The notes under the pieces: generated by a model | The model's database searches: none | What the model was told of the DNA's origin: nothing | Seen by the model: the letters and a program-made list of their open reading frames with translations, nothing else | Assembly (NCBI RefSeq): GCF_002095475.1 | Contig: NZ_MLFR01000001.1 | Span: 310,001-374,000 of the forward strand | From: Pantoea rwandensis | Lineage (GTDB): Bacteria > Pseudomonadota > Gammaproteobacteria > Enterobacterales > Enterobacteriaceae | Direction of reading: 5' to 3' | DNA length: 64,000 nucleotides | Translations under genes and position numbers: made by a program | In this document: positions 42,301-51,727 of the stretch, in pieces | Position numbering within the stretch: the stretch's first letter is position 1 | Layout of the letters: each line of letters starts with the position of its first letter

Positions 42301-45300
42301 GTCGGTGGCAGCCGTGTTTAACGGAAGGCAGGCATGTGATCCACTCTGGCTGGGTTCGGTTAAGACCAACATTGGCCATCTTGAAGCCGCTGCTGGGGCA
42401 TCGGGTTTGGTCAAAACTGTATTGGCGTTAGAGAAAGGGACGATTCCACCGCATGCCGGTTTAAAACAACTCAATCCGTTGATTGACCTTGCCAGCATCC
42501 CAGCGGCGATTCCCAGCGAAAATCAGCCATGGCCACAACGCGCAGCCCCAAGGCGTGCGGGTGTGACGTCATATGGCTTTGCTGGCACGCTTGCACATGT
42601 CATCCTGGAACAAGCGCCACACCGCACAACAACTGAGCTGGTAGCAGACCAACAGCCACAGCTCTGCCTGTTCTCCGCCCGCTCCGCCGAGGCACTGGAA
42701 CAGATACGCCAACAGTGGATTGAGCAACCGGACGATGCATTACCACTGAATGCGGTTGCGGCTAGTCTGGCGCGTCAACGTGATCACCATCCGTTGCGTC
42801 TGGCAGTGGTCGCGCATGACGCCGCTGAGTTACGTGCCAAGCTTCAACAAGCCCCTACTGCCGAGGCCATCGTGCAGGCACCTCGCGTCGGCTTCCTGTT
42901 TACCGGCCAGGGCGCGCAATATGCTGGTATGTCGCGTGAACTTTACGCGCGAGAACCGGCGTTTCGCCAGGCTCTGGACGAAGCTGACCAGGCACTGGCC
43001 CCTTGGTTGGGTGAATCGCTGATCAGCCATCTACATGATCCGTCATGGCGTGACATTGATCAGACCGAATGGACACAGCCCGCGCTCTTTGCCGTGGGGT
43101 ATGCACTGGCACGCATGTGGCAATGCTACGGCGTGCAGCCTGTTGCCATCGCCGGGCACTCGATAGGTGAATTTGCTGCACTGGTGATCGCGGGCGGTTG
43201 GACGCTGGAGAACGCGGCACAGCTGATTGTGACACGCGCACGTCTCATGCAGGCTCTTCCCACTGGCGGTGGCATGCTGGCCGTTCGCCTGAGCGCCGAA
43301 GCCTGCGAGCAACGCCTGGCCACATTTGACGCCACCCGTATTTCTATCGCCGCCCTTAACGGCACTGAAGATACAGTGATTGCAGGAGATGCCACGCTGC
43401 TGGAGACGCTGCGTCAGCAACTGGCCGCTGACGATATCAGTGCACGGCCCCTGCAAGTGTCACACGCTTTCCACTCACCGCTGTTGGATCCGATGCTGGA
43501 GGACTGGCAGCAAGCCTGTCGCCAGGTCGCCAGCAAAACACCATCTATTCCATTTGTTTCAACCATGACAGGTGAAGCACTTACCCAACCAGCAGATGCG
43601 GATTACTGGCGTCGCCATGCGCGTCAGCCGGTACAATTCTGGCCGGCTTTAGACCATATGGCAGAGCAGTGCGACCTCTTACTGGAGATTGGGCCGCACA
43701 GCATCCTCACTGCGCTGGCACAGCGTCACCTGTTACAACACCCCGCTTCGCATCCCATCAGTGTGGTGGGCAGCTTGCGACGGGGTGCCCATGAAGTGCT
43801 GACGCTACGTGAAGCGATGCAGACACTCTATCTGCAGGGCGTCGATTTCCACTGGGATGATCCGCAGGCGGCTACCTTCTCCTCACCCATGCTCTCGCCG
43901 CGTAAGATGCCGCGTTACCCGTTCCATCGACAAACCTGGTGGCTGGAGTACGATGGCGATGCACCGCGTGAGCCGCTTCCCCTGCAGCCACAGCCTTCAC
44001 ACAGCCGCGCGGAACCGGTACCGCTTTACACCCAACAATGGGAAACGCTGGATCTCGCAGAAAACCATAACTCAACCGCACGCTATTGGCTGTTCGGCGA
44101 AGAACCCTTGGCCACCGACTTATTACCCGCCTTCACCGGCAAGGGATTGACTGCGGCATGGTGCCCTAACAGCGCTGCTATCCAGGCAAACTGGCGCGAG
44201 GGCGATGTTGCTGTCTACCTCCCAGGAAGCGATGTCTGGCCACTGATCGCCACCCTCAAACAGCTGCAAAAACAGAATGTCGCACTGCGTATTCTGGTAC
44301 TGAGTGAGGAGGCACAAGCCACCGCGAATGAGGGTTGCGATCCCGATCAAGCTGCTGCATGGGGTGCCGCGCGCGCGCTCGCCATCGAATATCCGGCTTG
44401 CAAATGGTTGCTGCTGGATGTCTCGCGACTGACCACAGCAGAGGTGCGCGTTGCGGCTCTGCATCGCGCCGCCGCCCATTTCGGCAGTGATGATGCCCTG
44501 ATGCTGCGCGACAACCAGTGGCTACGGCCCTGCCTGACGCCCGTTCAGGATGAACTCCTGCACACTGAACAATCATTCAACGTCTCCTCCGAAGAAACCG
44601 TGCTGGTGGTGGGCGCATGGGGCGCACTCGGACGTTATATCAGCGAATGGCTGGTGGATAACGGAGCACGGCATCTGGTGCTGTCCGGTCGCAAGCCGCC
44701 TGGCTCCCATTGGCAGCCTTGGCTGAACTGGCTGCGTGGAAGGGGTGTAGAGTTGTTCTGCACTGAAGCTGATATTAGCAACCCACAGCAGGTTGATGCC
44801 TTGTTCCAGCGTATCGATGCACTTGAACGCCCATTAGCCGGAGTGTTCCACTGCGCAGGCGTGGGCCGTTTTAATCCGCTAGAGGAAATTACCGAAGAGG
44901 ACTATCACGCGGTCACCAGCGCGAAAATGACCGGCACGGCGCTGTTGGATCGCGCCACACGTCATCGTGCGCACCGCTGGTTCGTCTGCTTTACCTCCAT
45001 TGCCGGTGTGTGGGGCAGCCGCTTACAGATTCACTATGGCGCGGCCAATGCCTGGCAAGACGCACTGATGCGCCAGCGACGTCATCTCGGCTTGCCGGGC
45101 ATGAGTGTCTCTTGGGGTCCATGGAGTGGCGGCGCGGGCATGTCAGAAGTCGATGCCTCGCTGCTGAATTATCTGCGTATCGCGGGTATCTATCGTCAGT
45201 CACCGTCCCGCTACTTGGCCACCCTCGACCGCCTGTTTGCCGCGGGCGAACGCGCAAACGCCCATGCGGCTGTCTGGCTGGCGGCTGAGGTTGACTGGGG

Positions 45301-48300
45301 CAAATTCGTGCCCCTCTTTGGCCTCTACCATCCGACACACCTGTTCCGCCGCTGCCTCGAACAGCAAACCCAGGCGCTGCCGATGGAAGAAGCGCCTGAT
45401 TTGAGCGAATTGACTCAGCTATCGGCGGAAGCACAACATCTGGCGATTGAACACTTCGTACGCAACGAGCTGGGGCGTACCTTGCGTATGTCGCCGCAAT
45501 CAATAGAACCCGATGCTGAGTTGCTGGCATTGGGCATGGACTCGATTTTAGTGATGGACTTTGCGCGCAGTTGCCAGAGCCAGCTGGGTATCCGTTGTGA
45601 GTTAAAAGCACTGTTTGAGCACAGCACACCTGCACGATTGGTGCACTACCTGAAAACCCAGCTGCCTTATGTGGCACCCGCACAGAGCGCCATGGATGCG
45701 GAAGTGCTGCTACAGCACGATGCACCGGGCCGTTTCTTGCCGTTCCCACTCACTGAACTGCAATACGCATACTGGATTGGCCGTCAGGATCACTACGCGC
45801 TTGGCGGCGTGGCGTGCCACGCTTATCTGGAGGCTGATGCCGCCGAACCACTGGATATCTCGCGACTGGAGCGCTGCTGGAATCTGCTGGTTGAGCGCCA
45901 TGATGCCCTCAGACTCATTATTGAAGAGAGTGGACAACAGCGCGTACTGCGTGAAGTGCCGCCGTACCGTATTCAGGTACTGGATCTGCAAGATTGTTCA
46001 GCTGAGGAGGCCGAGCACGCCAGCCAGCAGTGTCGTGACACGCTGTCACATCAGGTACTCCCCTGTGACCGTTGGCCGATGTTCGATTTGCGTCTGGCGC
46101 GACTCCCCAGTGGCGGCAGCCGTCTCTATATCAGTATCGACATGCTGATCAATGATGCGACCAGCAGCCAGATCCTGTGGGAAGAGCTGGTGGCGTTGTA
46201 CCGCGCGCAAGGCGATATGCATGCCGCGGGGCTGGAACCTTTTACCCTGACGTTCCGCGATTACGTATTGGCTCGGCAGGACCGCCAAGGCACAAGACTG
46301 ATGCACTGGCAGGAAGACCGCGACTATTGGCTGGCGCGTTTGCCGACACTTCCAGCCGCACCACAATTGCCGCTGCAGAGCGATCGGTTGATGCAGACGC
46401 ATCCCCGTTTCACACGCCGCCAGCAGACCCTGTCGGCAGAGAAATGGCAAACCCTGCGTGAACGTGCCGCCAAGCAGGGCATCACCCCTGCTTCGCTGTT
46501 AATCGCCGCCTTTGCACAGGTGCTTGCCGCCTGGAGTCGCGAGCCACAGTTCTGTCTCAATCTCACCATTTTTGATCGACTGGGGAGTCACGAAGACGTA
46601 CAGCGCATGGTCGGCGATTTCACCGCTGTCACGCTGTTGGCACTGGATAATCCGGCACAGCTCAGTTTTGCTGAACAGGCACTCCGAGTGAACGGCGAAG
46701 TGCTGGAGAGTTTGCAACATCGTCAGTTCAGCGCAGTTGATGTGCTGCGAGAATGGAATCGCGGTCGTGAGCAGCAGTCACTGGTGAGTATGCCGGTGGT
46801 GTTTACCAGTCAACTGGGCGTTAGCGATCCGACCAAGGGTGCAGCGGAAATCCCACTCGGTGAGATCCGCTATGGTTTAAGCCAGACTCCTCAGGTGTGG
46901 TTGGATCATCAAGCCAGCGAGCAGGAAGGTGCGCTGGTTTACAACTGGGACATGGTGGATGACCTGTTTCTCCCTGGTGTAGCTGAAGCGATGTTTAGCG
47001 CTTACGCACAGCTACTTGAGCAACTCGCGGGGGAAAGTCTTGATTGGCATGCACCGCTCCCCGCACTGCTCCCCGCTGACCAGTTGCAGGTTCGCCAACA
47101 GATCAATGCCACTGAACAGCCCCTGAGCGAGATGACGCTGGATGGCTTGTTCTGGCGTCAGGTGGCCTGCACGCCAGCGGCCCCTGCACTGGTGACGGCT
47201 GAAGGTCGCTGGAGTTATCAAGCCTTAGCTCGCTGGAGCCAGGGGATTACCCTTGAGCTACAAACGCTGGGCGTGACCCATGGCGACCGCGTGGCCGTGG
47301 TTATGCATAAAGGGGCGGCACAGATCGCCGCTTGTCTGGCGATTCAGTCACTTGGCGCAGCATGGGTTCCTCTCGCCGATGATACGCCTGCACGCCGTTT
47401 GACCACGATCCTGCAGGGTAGCGCGATTCGCGTGCTGTTAGTGCAACCAGAGAATCTCGCGGCCTTTAGCGAGTACGCCACGTGCGTCGTGGTTGATGCC
47501 GCCGCACCGGTGACTTCTGATGAGGTCATCATGCGCACCCATCATCCTGACGATGCCGCCTACGTTATTTACACATCAGGTTCGACCGGGACCCCAAAAG
47601 GGGTGTTGATCAACCATCGAGGCGCCGTCAATACGGTGCTGGACGTAAACCAGCGCTTTGGTGTTGATGCGTCAGATCGTGTGTTAGGCCTCTCGTCACT
47701 CTGGTTCGATCTCGCGGTATATGACCTTTATGGCACCTTCGCCGCGGGCGGCACACTGGTTCTGCCTGAAGCGGAAGCGATTCGCGATCCGGCGCGTTGG
47801 CTGCACTGGATAAAACAGGAACAAGTTAGCGTGTGGAACTCTGTACCCGCGCTGTTGGATCTGTTGTTAAGCGAAGCAGAACATCATACGCAGCCTCTGG
47901 CCGCTTTGCGCAAGGTATGGCTGAGTGGTGACTGGATCCCGCTGAGTTTACCGGCTCGCCTACAACATGCGGCACCGCTGGCACAGCTGGTGGCGATGGG
48001 TGGTGCAACGGAAGCGTCAATCTGGTCAAACTGGTTTGCCGTGGAGCAGGTTGAGAGCAGCTGGAGCGCGATCCCTTATGGCTATCCCCTCACTAACCAG
48101 GCATATCACGTACTGGATGACGCACTACGCGATCGTCCCGACTACGTCACGGGTGATTTGTACATCTCCGGCGCAGGGCTGGCCGCAGGGTATGAAAACG
48201 ATGTACAGCGCACCGCTGAGAGCTTTATCACTCACGGCGAGCAACGCCTCTATCGCACAGGCGATCTGGCTCGCTATTGGAAAGATGGCACACTGGAATT

Positions 48301-51300
48301 CTTAGGTCGCCGCGACTTCCAGGTCAAAATTGCGGGTAACCGCATCGAGTTGGGTGAAATTGAATCGGTGCTGTTGCAGCATGCCGCAGTAAAAGAAGCG
48401 GTGGTTGATACGCTGGGCGAAGCGCGGGGTGAGAAGCGCCTCGCCGCATGGCTGGTGTTGCATAAAAATACGCAGCAGGCCCATCAGGCGCTGATCGCGG
48501 AAGTCAGCCCTGCTGACTGGCAAGCGCAACTTGAGGCGGCGCGTTCCCCGCTGGCCCGTCACTCGTCCACCTCATCTTTGACGCTGTTCTGGCAGCTGAT
48601 CGATCAGCTAGGTTTACGTGCTATCGCGGATGTATTGGACGCGGCAGGTGACGCGCTCCTCTCTGCCAGTGCGGAGTTTACGACGCTGGTGAGCCGCTGG
48701 CAGGCTTTGACGCAAAATGCATTGCCAACCTGGCCACAGCTGGCCCAGCAAGCCGCGATGTTCGGCCTTCCTGAAGCGGCGCTGATCCGACTGCAACAGG
48801 GTGCCACCGAACGCTTACAGGTGCTACGTGGAGAGAAAAATGCGCTGGAACTCTTCTATAGCGATGACGATGGTCTTTCACCTGAGCAGCTTACTCAGGC
48901 CCATCCGCTTAATGCATCACTGATCGCTGCATTAGCTGAAGCGGTCAAAGCCTTCAATCACCGCACAGGACGTGCGCCGCGTATTCTCGAACTGGGTGGT
49001 CGAAGCGGCGTGTCCAGCCAGTCACTGTTACAGGCGCTAAAAGGCATTGCCGTCGAGTACCACTTCACGGACGCGTCCCCCTTGCTGGTCCAGCAGGCCG
49101 AGCGGCGGCTCCCGGCGGATGAATATCATCAACTGCAATTCAGCACGCTTGATATCGACAAACAGCCACTCAGTGATATACCGCGCGTCGATATGGTGGT
49201 CGCTTTCAATGCCCTGCACCGCAGCAAAGCGTTGCCGCAGCTGTTAGCACACCTGCAAAATCTGTTGTTACCGGGCGGTAGCCTGTGGGCCGCAGAAATG
49301 ACGCGCAATAGTCCGTTCCAGCTGGCGACCGTTGCGCTGCTGGAGGGGGGATACAGTCACTTTGATGACCTACGCGCGGTTGAATCACTGCCGTTGCTGA
49401 GCGCGGTACAATGGCAACAACTCTGCCTGCAACAAGGTTTTGCTACCTGCGAAACGCTTAGTACCAGTGATGACAGTGGCTTCCACTTGATTGTGGCGCA
49501 AATGCCACACACCTTGTGGCAATTCAGTCCTGCCTCACTGATAGACGTCATGCGCCAGCAGCTACCCGGCTACATGATCCCGCAACAGTTCTTCTGTCTG
49601 GATGCCCTGCCGCTTTCCCCGACCGGGAAAGTGGCCCGCGCCGCGCTGCCGCGACCGCAATCACAGCGGACGGTATTGCGTACAGAACGCACAGAATGGC
49701 ACGGCGAAACAGCGCTGCTTGCCGAGATCTGGAGTGAACTGCTCGGCGGTGCATGGCCTGCTGCTGAAAGCCACTTCTTTGAGGCCGGAGGCGACAGCCT
49801 GATGGCGGTGCGTCTGGTAGAAAAAGTACGCCACCGTCTGCAGCGCCAGGTTGCTTTACGCGATCTCTTTACCGCCGCGCGATTTGCGGAGTTTGCTGCG
49901 CTGGTCAGTGCAGCAGCGCAAGGTGAAGAGCAGGCATTAACCTTAATCGTCGATCCTACGCAGCGCGAGCAGCCCTTCCCACTCACCGATGTACAGCAAG
50001 CGTACTGGATTGGCCGTCAAAGCGGTCTGCCGTTGAGCGGCGTGGCAACGCATCTTTATGTTGAAATCGAGGTGACTGACATCTCGGCTGCTGCACTTGA
50101 ACACGCCTGGCAACAGCTTATTCATCGCCATGAGATGCTACGCGCGGTGATTGACGATCAGGGCTATCAGCGCATTTTGTCGCAGGTGCCTGACTACCCG
50201 CTGTCCTGTGTCGATTTACGGTCGGCCTCTGCAGACGAACGCCACGTTTGGGAACAAGAGACGCGAGAGCAACTCGGTCATGAGGTGCATGACACCACCC
50301 AATGGCCGCTGTTTACCCTTCATGCTGCTCAGTTAGATAACCAGCGCCTGCGTCTGTGCGTCAGTCTGGATAATCTGATTTGCGATGGCCGCTCAATGGT
50401 GATGTTGCTGTCTGAATGGGCGCTGCTGGCGCGTTCGCCTCATCACCAATTGCCTGCACTAGAGATCAGCTTCCGTGATTACGTGATGTCGCAACCGCAG
50501 TGGCAACAGCAGCCCGCCTGGCAACGTGCTCTCGACTACTGGCTTTCCCGTATCGATACCTTACCTCCTGCCCCGCAGTTGCCGGTTAACGAGATGGCAC
50601 TGACACGCGTGAAGCCTCTCTTCACGCGCTATCAGGCACAGCTGGCACCTACGGAGTGGCAACAGTTACGCCAGCATGCCGCGCAAGCGGGCATTACCCC
50701 GAATGCACTGCTGCTGACGGCCTGGGGTTACGTGCTGGCGAACTGGAGTACCGAGCAACAATTCACGCTCAACCTCACGCAATTCCAACGTCCCGATGTC
50801 CATGCGCAAATGGCGTCACTGGTCGGCGACTTCACCTCCCTCAGTCTGCTGGCCTGTGATTACCGCCATCCAGCCTCATTCGTGCAGCACGCACAAGCGT
50901 TGCAACAACAGCTCGGTAGCGATCTCAGTCATAGCGACGTCTCTGCCGTCCGGGTATTACGCGAAGCCGCACGACGTTTTGGTCGGGTGGATGCAATGGC
51001 GATGCCCGTGGTGTTTACCAGCGGATTAGGCGTGGATAACCGGGGCAGCGACGCCAGCGTGGCGGCTGACTGGCTAGGCGAGTTTGGCTGGAGCGTGAGC
51101 CAGACACCGCAGGTGTGGATCGATCACCAGGTCGTTGAACGCCATGGTTCGCTGGCATTCAGTTGGGACTGCGTGGATGCGCTGTTCCCGGATGGATTAA
51201 TGCAAGAACTCTTCAATCACTACCAGCAGATCCTACAGCGTCTGGCGGGCGATGAAGCGTCCTGGCAACAAGATGTCGCGACCTGGCTTCCGGCCCAAGT

Positions 51301-51673
51301 CCAGCAGCAGACTGCGAAACCAAAATCTGTAGCCGTGACATCTTCAGTCGCAGCCATCACGTCGCAGGCCGACGAGGGATTAACCCAGCAGATTTGTGCA
51401 TTGCTGAGCCAGATCACCGGCGAAAGCAGCGTGTCACCAACGCGCAACTTTTTTGAAGCTGGCGCGACCTCACTGCATTTGATCCGCCTACGTCAGCAAT
51501 TGCAGCAGAAGCTGAAAATCGACTTCCCGCTGGTCACGCTCTTTGACGCGGCAACACCGCAGGCGCTAGCGGCTCGGTTAATGCCGGGCAATAGCCCAGT
51601 GATGCAAGAGAGCAGCAGCGGTGAGTTGCGCTTACAGGCACGTCAGCGCCGCCGTCACCAACGTCAACGTTAA
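39308..51673 (+). CDS. FAAL-primed PKS-NRPS megasynthase (micacocidin MicC / HMWP2-like)
   Basis: 4,121 residues from the ATG at 39308 (TGAGG five bases upstream). Order: fatty acyl-AMP ligase (~1-590, QYTSGSTGEPKG); ACP (S627); KS (C850, H985, H1024); malonyl-type AT (S1285 in GHSIGEF, HAFH at 1386-1389); KR (GAWGALG, Y1910, N1914); ACP (S2079); Cy (D2278, D2283, S2286); A for Cys (~2610-3070) with an embedded methyltransferase-like domain (LELGGRSG); PCP (S3497); Cy (D3688, D3693, S3696); PCP (S4055, unusual GATSL). No DH or ER. The first half is like MicC of micacocidin, where a FAAL loads a fatty acid onto an iterative PKS that makes an alkyl-salicylate. The second half equals HMWP2 without its aryl carrier. 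All condensation and carrier residues look intact. Confidence 0.9.
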   Translation: MAEQRQKSYGWNTLTAAIDQHAKKTPDRPALRFLSLDGQMQSLTFAEVASRARTLAARLQQQADPGAMALILHPSGLDYVISLLGCFYAGIVAVPVNLSGAARVKRVLGKLEAIAQDCQPQMILTGRDIAQDSAEALQAFTAKFKLGCVLTDEETLSENISYVAPDIKGTTLAFLQYTSGSTGEPKGVINRHANLLANLEFLTCLTLPDEGCVVASWLPLYHDMGLIMGILSPLVYGNTALYLPPVAFVQDPLRWLELASEYHATVLPCPNFALQRCLDAAEREPHRLTHIDLSSVKSLVPSAEPVSAQQMMNFWQRFADCGLALSAIKPSYGLAEATLIAAGNRAPEPVLLDIDRDALLRNEVIIHAAPGPNTRRYVGCGNDFGQQQLRIVQPDEARFCGQNEVGEIWLSGAAVAGGYWQRDAETKHTFQARVAGDDHHWLRTGDLGFLHQGQLFITGRLKDSIIIRGECHYPNDIEATAVAAHPLAVSDGAAAFSLPATEKDDERLVVVLECQRSQPEELTQLIDTVRQRIAEEHQLTAWQIIPLRKGTLLRTTSGKVRRHALREALLQDQLHRLLPQQSDNAPSSQANSDVTRWLTQQVAVLLGNVAARHIDPQRSLFGYGLDSLGATTLMARIRQHYAVTLQEGDLYEAPSAEALAARIKGKLSSSPDDAKQPERITADEPIAIIGMAFRLPGAEGEEAQDDDAFWQLLSEGASAIRPMPIERFRRSEAIPGFGAYLNNPADFDASFFGLSPREAINTDPQQRMLLEVSWHALEDAGLRPSQLKGGDVGVYVGIGTGDYSHLPFITGEKSHLDAYYGTGNSFAAACGRLSYFYGWEGPSVAVDTACSSSHSALHMACQALRLGECDLAMAAGVKLQLLPEVDEVLHKAGMLAADGHCKTFDAAADGYVRGEGCVAFLLKPLSQALAQGDDIRAVIRGSLVRQDGASSSLSAPNGEAQRRLLQRVLVRANLKPDDIDYLELHGTGTRLGDPIEYQSVAAVFNGRQACDPLWLGSVKTNIGHLEAAAGASGLVKTVLALEKGTIPPHAGLKQLNPLIDLASIPAAIPSENQPWPQRAAPRRAGVTSYGFAGTLAHVILEQAPHRTTTELVADQQPQLCLFSARSAEALEQIRQQWIEQPDDALPLNAVAASLARQRDHHPLRLAVVAHDAAELRAKLQQAPTAEAIVQAPRVGFLFTGQGAQYAGMSRELYAREPAFRQALDEADQALAPWLGESLISHLHDPSWRDIDQTEWTQPALFAVGYALARMWQCYGVQPVAIAGHSIGEFAALVIAGGWTLENAAQLIVTRARLMQALPTGGGMLAVRLSAEACEQRLATFDATRISIAALNGTEDTVIAGDATLLETLRQQLAADDISARPLQVSHAFHSPLLDPMLEDWQQACRQVASKTPSIPFVSTMTGEALTQPADADYWRRHARQPVQFWPALDHMAEQCDLLLEIGPHSILTALAQRHLLQHPASHPISVVGSLRRGAHEVLTLREAMQTLYLQGVDFHWDDPQAATFSSPMLSPRKMPRYPFHRQTWWLEYDGDAPREPLPLQPQPSHSRAEPVPLYTQQWETLDLAENHNSTARYWLFGEEPLATDLLPAFTGKGLTAAWCPNSAAIQANWREGDVAVYLPGSDVWPLIATLKQLQKQNVALRILVLSEEAQATANEGCDPDQAAAWGAARALAIEYPACKWLLLDVSRLTTAEVRVAALHRAAAHFGSDDALMLRDNQWLRPCLTPVQDELLHTEQSFNVSSEETVLVVGAWGALGRYISEWLVDNGARHLVLSGRKPPGSHWQPWLNWLRGRGVELFCTEADISNPQQVDALFQRIDALERPLAGVFHCAGVGRFNPLEEITEEDYHAVTSAKMTGTALLDRATRHRAHRWFVCFTSIAGVWGSRLQIHYGAANAWQDALMRQRRHLGLPGMSVSWGPWSGGAGMSEVDASLLNYLRIAGIYRQSPSRYLATLDRLFAAGERANAHAAVWLAAEVDWGKFVPLFGLYHPTHLFRRCLEQQTQALPMEEAPDLSELTQLSAEAQHLAIEHFVRNELGRTLRMSPQSIEPDAELLALGMDSILVMDFARSCQSQLGIRCELKALFEHSTPARLVHYLKTQLPYVAPAQSAMDAEVLLQHDAPGRFLPFPLTELQYAYWIGRQDHYALGGVACHAYLEADAAEPLDISRLERCWNLLVERHDALRLIIEESGQQRVLREVPPYRIQVLDLQDCSAEEAEHASQQCRDTLSHQVLPCDRWPMFDLRLARLPSGGSRLYISIDMLINDATSSQILWEELVALYRAQGDMHAAGLEPFTLTFRDYVLARQDRQGTRLMHWQEDRDYWLARLPTLPAAPQLPLQSDRLMQTHPRFTRRQQTLSAEKWQTLRERAAKQGITPASLLIAAFAQVLAAWSREPQFCLNLTIFDRLGSHEDVQRMVGDFTAVTLLALDNPAQLSFAEQALRVNGEVLESLQHRQFSAVDVLREWNRGREQQSLVSMPVVFTSQLGVSDPTKGAAEIPLGEIRYGLSQTPQVWLDHQASEQEGALVYNWDMVDDLFLPGVAEAMFSAYAQLLEQLAGESLDWHAPLPALLPADQLQVRQQINATEQPLSEMTLDGLFWRQVACTPAAPALVTAEGRWSYQALARWSQGITLELQTLGVTHGDRVAVVMHKGAAQIAACLAIQSLGAAWVPLADDTPARRLTTILQGSAIRVLLVQPENLAAFSEYATCVVVDAAAPVTSDEVIMRTHHPDDAAYVIYTSGSTGTPKGVLINHRGAVNTVLDVNQRFGVDASDRVLGLSSLWFDLAVYDLYGTFAAGGTLVLPEAEAIRDPARWLHWIKQEQVSVWNSVPALLDLLLSEAEHHTQPLAALRKVWLSGDWIPLSLPARLQHAAPLAQLVAMGGATEASIWSNWFAVEQVESSWSAIPYGYPLTNQAYHVLDDALRDRPDYVTGDLYISGAGLAAGYENDVQRTAESFITHGEQRLYRTGDLARYWKDGTLEFLGRRDFQVKIAGNRIELGEIESVLLQHAAVKEAVVDTLGEARGEKRLAAWLVLHKNTQQAHQALIAEVSPADWQAQLEAARSPLARHSSTSSLTLFWQLIDQLGLRAIADVLDAAGDALLSASAEFTTLVSRWQALTQNALPTWPQLAQQAAMFGLPEAALIRLQQGATERLQVLRGEKNALELFYSDDDGLSPEQLTQAHPLNASLIAALAEAVKAFNHRTGRAPRILELGGRSGVSSQSLLQALKGIAVEYHFTDASPLLVQQAERRLPADEYHQLQFSTLDIDKQPLSDIPRVDMVVAFNALHRSKALPQLLAHLQNLLLPGGSLWAAEMTRNSPFQLATVALLEGGYSHFDDLRAVESLPLLSAVQWQQLCLQQGFATCETLSTSDDSGFHLIVAQMPHTLWQFSPASLIDVMRQQLPGYMIPQQFFCLDALPLSPTGKVARAALPRPQSQRTVLRTERTEWHGETALLAEIWSELLGGAWPAAESHFFEAGGDSLMAVRLVEKVRHRLQRQVALRDLFTAARFAEFAALVSAAAQGEEQALTLIVDPTQREQPFPLTDVQQAYWIGRQSGLPLSGVATHLYVEIEVTDISAAALEHAWQQLIHRHEMLRAVIDDQGYQRILSQVPDYPLSCVDLRSASADERHVWEQETREQLGHEVHDTTQWPLFTLHAAQLDNQRLRLCVSLDNLICDGRSMVMLLSEWALLARSPHHQLPALEISFRDYVMSQPQWQQQPAWQRALDYWLSRIDTLPPAPQLPVNEMALTRVKPLFTRYQAQLAPTEWQQLRQHAAQAGITPNALLLTAWGYVLANWSTEQQFTLNLTQFQRPDVHAQMASLVGDFTSLSLLACDYRHPASFVQHAQALQQQLGSDLSHSDVSAVRVLREAARRFGRVDAMAMPVVFTSGLGVDNRGSDASVAADWLGEFGWSVSQTPQVWIDHQVVERHGSLAFSWDCVDALFPDGLMQELFNHYQQILQRLAGDEASWQQDVATWLPAQVQQQTAKPKSVAVTSSVAAITSQADEGLTQQICALLSQITGESSVSPTRNFFEAGATSLHLIRLRQQLQQKLKIDFPLVTLFDAATPQALAARLMPGNSPVMQESSSGELRLQARQRRRHQRQR

Positions 51674-51727
51674 TGAATCAGACGCGTCATGACTGGCGCG
51701 CCTGCTCAACCAAGAGAAAAGAGAAAC

